DNA of 16,605 nucleotides. It comes from CBDVBD01 sp965372135. Lineage in GTDB: Bacteria; Electryoneota; RPQS01; CBDVBD01. This document shows positions 15,095-16,605 of the stretch, piece after piece (position 1 is the first letter of the stretch; each line of letters opens with the position of its first letter). The stretch is taken from contig CBDVBD010000064.1 of NCBI GenBank assembly GCA_965372135.1, positions 1-16,605 of the forward strand, given 5' to 3'. The notes under the pieces were generated by a model. The model was not told where the DNA came from, did no database searches, and saw only the letters and a list, made by a program, of their open reading frames with translations. The position numbers and the translations under genes are program-made.

Positions 15095-16108
15095 GTGAAG
15101 ATCCCCAGGGTCGCCATACTTTTAATTACAATACTGTTATTATTGTCGTTGGGGCTGCTGCTGAAATTGTTTCTGCCAGTGCCTGCAGAGGATGATCTCT
15201 CTCCTCAAACGATTCGGATTCAACCTGGGGATTCCTTTGCCCAGGTGTGTGATCAATTAGTGGAAAAGGAACTGATTCAAAATCCTACGTTGTTTTTGTT
15301 GTTGGCAAGGGTGGTGGGATTGGAACGCCAGCTTCCTGCGGGGGAAGTGACGTTAACACCCGGAATGTCGTTGTGGCAGGTGGTGTGGCGTCTTCAGCAT
15401 ACTGAAGCGGTGACGGTGAATGTGACGATACCGGAAGGTCTCCAAGCGCGTCAGATTGCCGGGCTGCTCCAACAGGAAGCCGCGGTGGATTCCGCTGGGT
15501 TTATGCGTGCGGTATCGGATTCCGGCTTGATTCGGGAGCTAAGCATTGAGGCTCCGGATTTGGAAGGATTTTTGTTTCCCGATACCTATAATTTGTATCA
15601 CGGGATGGACGGGGAGGTGGTAGTGCGCCGGATGGTGAGACAGTTTCAGCAGGTGTGGGATGATTCGATGACAGCGCATGCCGAAGAGTTGGGGTGGACA
15701 ATGCGGCAAGTGTTGACCATGGCGTCGATTATTGAGGGAGAAGTGATGACGCCGGAAGAAGCGCCCGTGGTGTCGTCGGTCTATCATAATCGATTGAGGA
15801 CAAGGATGTTGCTGCAGGCGGATCCGACCATCCAGTACATCATTCCCGATGGTCCGCGCAGGCTGTTGAAGGATGATCTTAAAATCGAGTCACCCTATAA
15901 TACCTATCTACACCTGGGATTGCCGCCCGGTCCAATAAGCAATCCGGGATTAACGGCAATTTTAGCGGCGTTGTATCCTGCGAATACCGGGTATTTGTTT
16001 TTTGTAGCGAAGGGGGATGGAACCCACGCTTTTAACGAGACCGAGAGAGGGCATTGGCGGGATAAAGCGAAATTTCAGCAGGTGCGAAGACGTGTTGGAC
16101 AGAACTGA
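15095..16108 (+). CDS. mltG: Endolytic peptidoglycan transglycosylase MltG (YceG family)
   Basis: An inner-membrane-anchored enzyme that cuts nascent glycan strands and is thought to set strand length or end synthesis. At 337 residues from GTG 15095 it matches the usual length near 340. One N-terminal transmembrane helix (about 6-29) is followed by a LysM-like region (IRIQPGDSFAQVCDQL, about 45-60) and the YceG catalytic domain. The catalytic glutamate is E214 in MASIIEGE, aligned with E218 of E. coli. The downstream signatures SVYHNRL, LQADPTIQYI, SPYNTYLHLGLPPGPISNPG and FFVAKGDGTHAFNET are all present. An in-frame extension upstream (as far as 14951) would overlap the kinase gene and lacks family similarity, so GTG 15095, just before the basic/hydrophobic anchor, is preferred despite a weak Shine-Dalgarno. 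Confidence 0.95.
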   Translation: MKIPRVAILLITILLLLSLGLLLKLFLPVPAEDDLSPQTIRIQPGDSFAQVCDQLVEKELIQNPTLFLLLARVVGLERQLPAGEVTLTPGMSLWQVVWRLQHTEAVTVNVTIPEGLQARQIAGLLQQEAAVDSAGFMRAVSDSGLIRELSIEAPDLEGFLFPDTYNLYHGMDGEVVVRRMVRQFQQVWDDSMTAHAEELGWTMRQVLTMASIIEGEVMTPEEAPVVSSVYHNRLRTRMLLQADPTIQYIIPDGPRRLLKDDLKIESPYNTYLHLGLPPGPISNPGLTAILAALYPANTGYLFFVAKGDGTHAFNETERGHWRDKAKFQQVRRRVGQN

Positions 16109-16135
16109 AAACCATCAAAACTATGGGAATTTTTA

Positions 16136-16597
16136 ATGATGAATGACGATAATATTGATAATAAGGTCAGCCTACGTGTAGTAACAGCCGATACGGTGCG
16201 TACCATTTGTAATTTGAATGTATCGAAGGAGCAGGAACAGTTTGTGGCTCCTAACGCGGTTTCCATTGCACAAGCGCATTTTTCAGGGAATGCCTGGTTT
16301 CGTACTATTTATGCCGGGGAGATTCCCGTCGGGTTTCTGATGATTTACGACGATCCGGAAAAACCACAGTATTTTCTTTGGCGGATGATGGTTGATGCAA
16401 AATACCAGGGGAATGGGTATGGTAGGCATGCGGTAAAATTGTTGATTGAGCATGTGAAAACGAGACCTGGTGCAAGGATATTGGAAACCAGCCATCGGGA
16501 GGGTGATGGAAGTCCTGGTCCATTCTATGAGAAGATGGGATTTAAATATACCGGTGAAAAAGAAGACAGTGAACTGATGATGAAATTGGAGTTGTAG
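16136..16597 (+). CDS. GNAT-family N-acetyltransferase
   Basis: A 153-residue cytoplasmic acetyltransferase that uses acetyl-CoA. The acetyl-CoA pyrophosphate-binding motif A is RMMVDAKYQGNGYGRHAVKL (Q-x-x-G-x-G form). It is preceded by the strand YAGEIPVGFLMIYDDP and followed by the C-terminal motif GPFYEKMGFKYTGEKE with the usual Tyr. The pattern, including FLWRMMVDAKYQG and SPGPFYEKMGF, resembles the diamine/spermidine acetyltransferase (BltD/PaiA-like) subgroup, but substrate assignment is not secure. ATG 16136 is supported by GGGA at 16125-16128, spacing 7; ATG 16139 is an equal alternative. It is 27 nt downstream of mltG, and no link to envelope synthesis is evident. The gene ends 8 nt before the window does. 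Confidence 0.88.
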   Translation: MMNDDNIDNKVSLRVVTADTVRTICNLNVSKEQEQFVAPNAVSIAQAHFSGNAWFRTIYAGEIPVGFLMIYDDPEKPQYFLWRMMVDAKYQGNGYGRHAVKLLIEHVKTRPGARILETSHREGDGSPGPFYEKMGFKYTGEKEDSELMMKLEL

Positions 16598-16605
16598 GCG
16601 CAGGT

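Noticed and set aside
1..16605. CRISPR arrays, tRNA/rRNA genes, insertion sequences, prophage genes
   Set aside because: I saw no regularly spaced repeats, tRNA-like cloverleaf segments, transposase or integrase motifs anywhere in the window.

Overview
The window is a densely packed, single-strand (+) stretch of a Gram-negative (diderm) bacterial chromosome. It has about 50-55% GC in most genes, short or overlapping intergenic gaps, and frequent GTG/TTG starts. The first gene is an LpxC-FabZ fusion followed directly by lpxA. That fusion is characteristic of the Fibrobacteres-Chlorobi-Bacteroidetes (FCB) superphylum and relatives (Bacteroidetes, Ignavibacteria, Marinimicrobia, KSB1-like lineages). 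The AHQLGTPL-type histidine kinase, YfhO-type membrane protein and LolB/DUF4292-like lipoprotein fit the same assignment. The exact phylum cannot be fixed from the window.

Layout. (1) 1-2122: lipid A start, lpxC-fabZ (5' end outside the window) and lpxA. (2) 2129-3623: a LipM/LplA-type lipoyl or octanoyl transferase and an overlapping secreted beta-barrel-like protein. (3) 3624-3721: a non-coding gap with two stem-loops. (4) 3722-8129: dxr (isoprenoid precursors), rseP (site-2 protease), a TPR-repeat lipoprotein and a LolB/DUF4292-like lipoprotein. (5) 8139-13852: a surface-glycan group with a polyprenyl-phosphate-type GT2 glycosyltransferase, a short relic ORF, a GT4 glycosyltransferase, a large YfhO-family multi-pass membrane protein and a SAM methyltransferase. 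(6) 13890-16597: a sensor histidine kinase without an adjacent regulator, the peptidoglycan lytic transglycosylase mltG and a GNAT acetyltransferase.

The common theme is the cell envelope: lipid A, the isoprenoid carrier supply (dxr), intramembrane proteolysis, lipoproteins, lipid-linked glycan assembly and peptidoglycan processing. I found no RNA genes, insertion sequences, CRISPR arrays or phage genes. Most of the window is recognisable housekeeping or envelope biology, and I do not see a clear new system. The signals most worth a second look are: a 51-codon ORF at 9134-9289 that looks like the beheaded N-terminus of another glycosyltransferase joined to AT-rich DNA; the AT-rich tract that continues into the GT4 gene; a shift to strongly G-rich coding strand after about 10.3 kb; and the paired stem-loops upstream of dxr.
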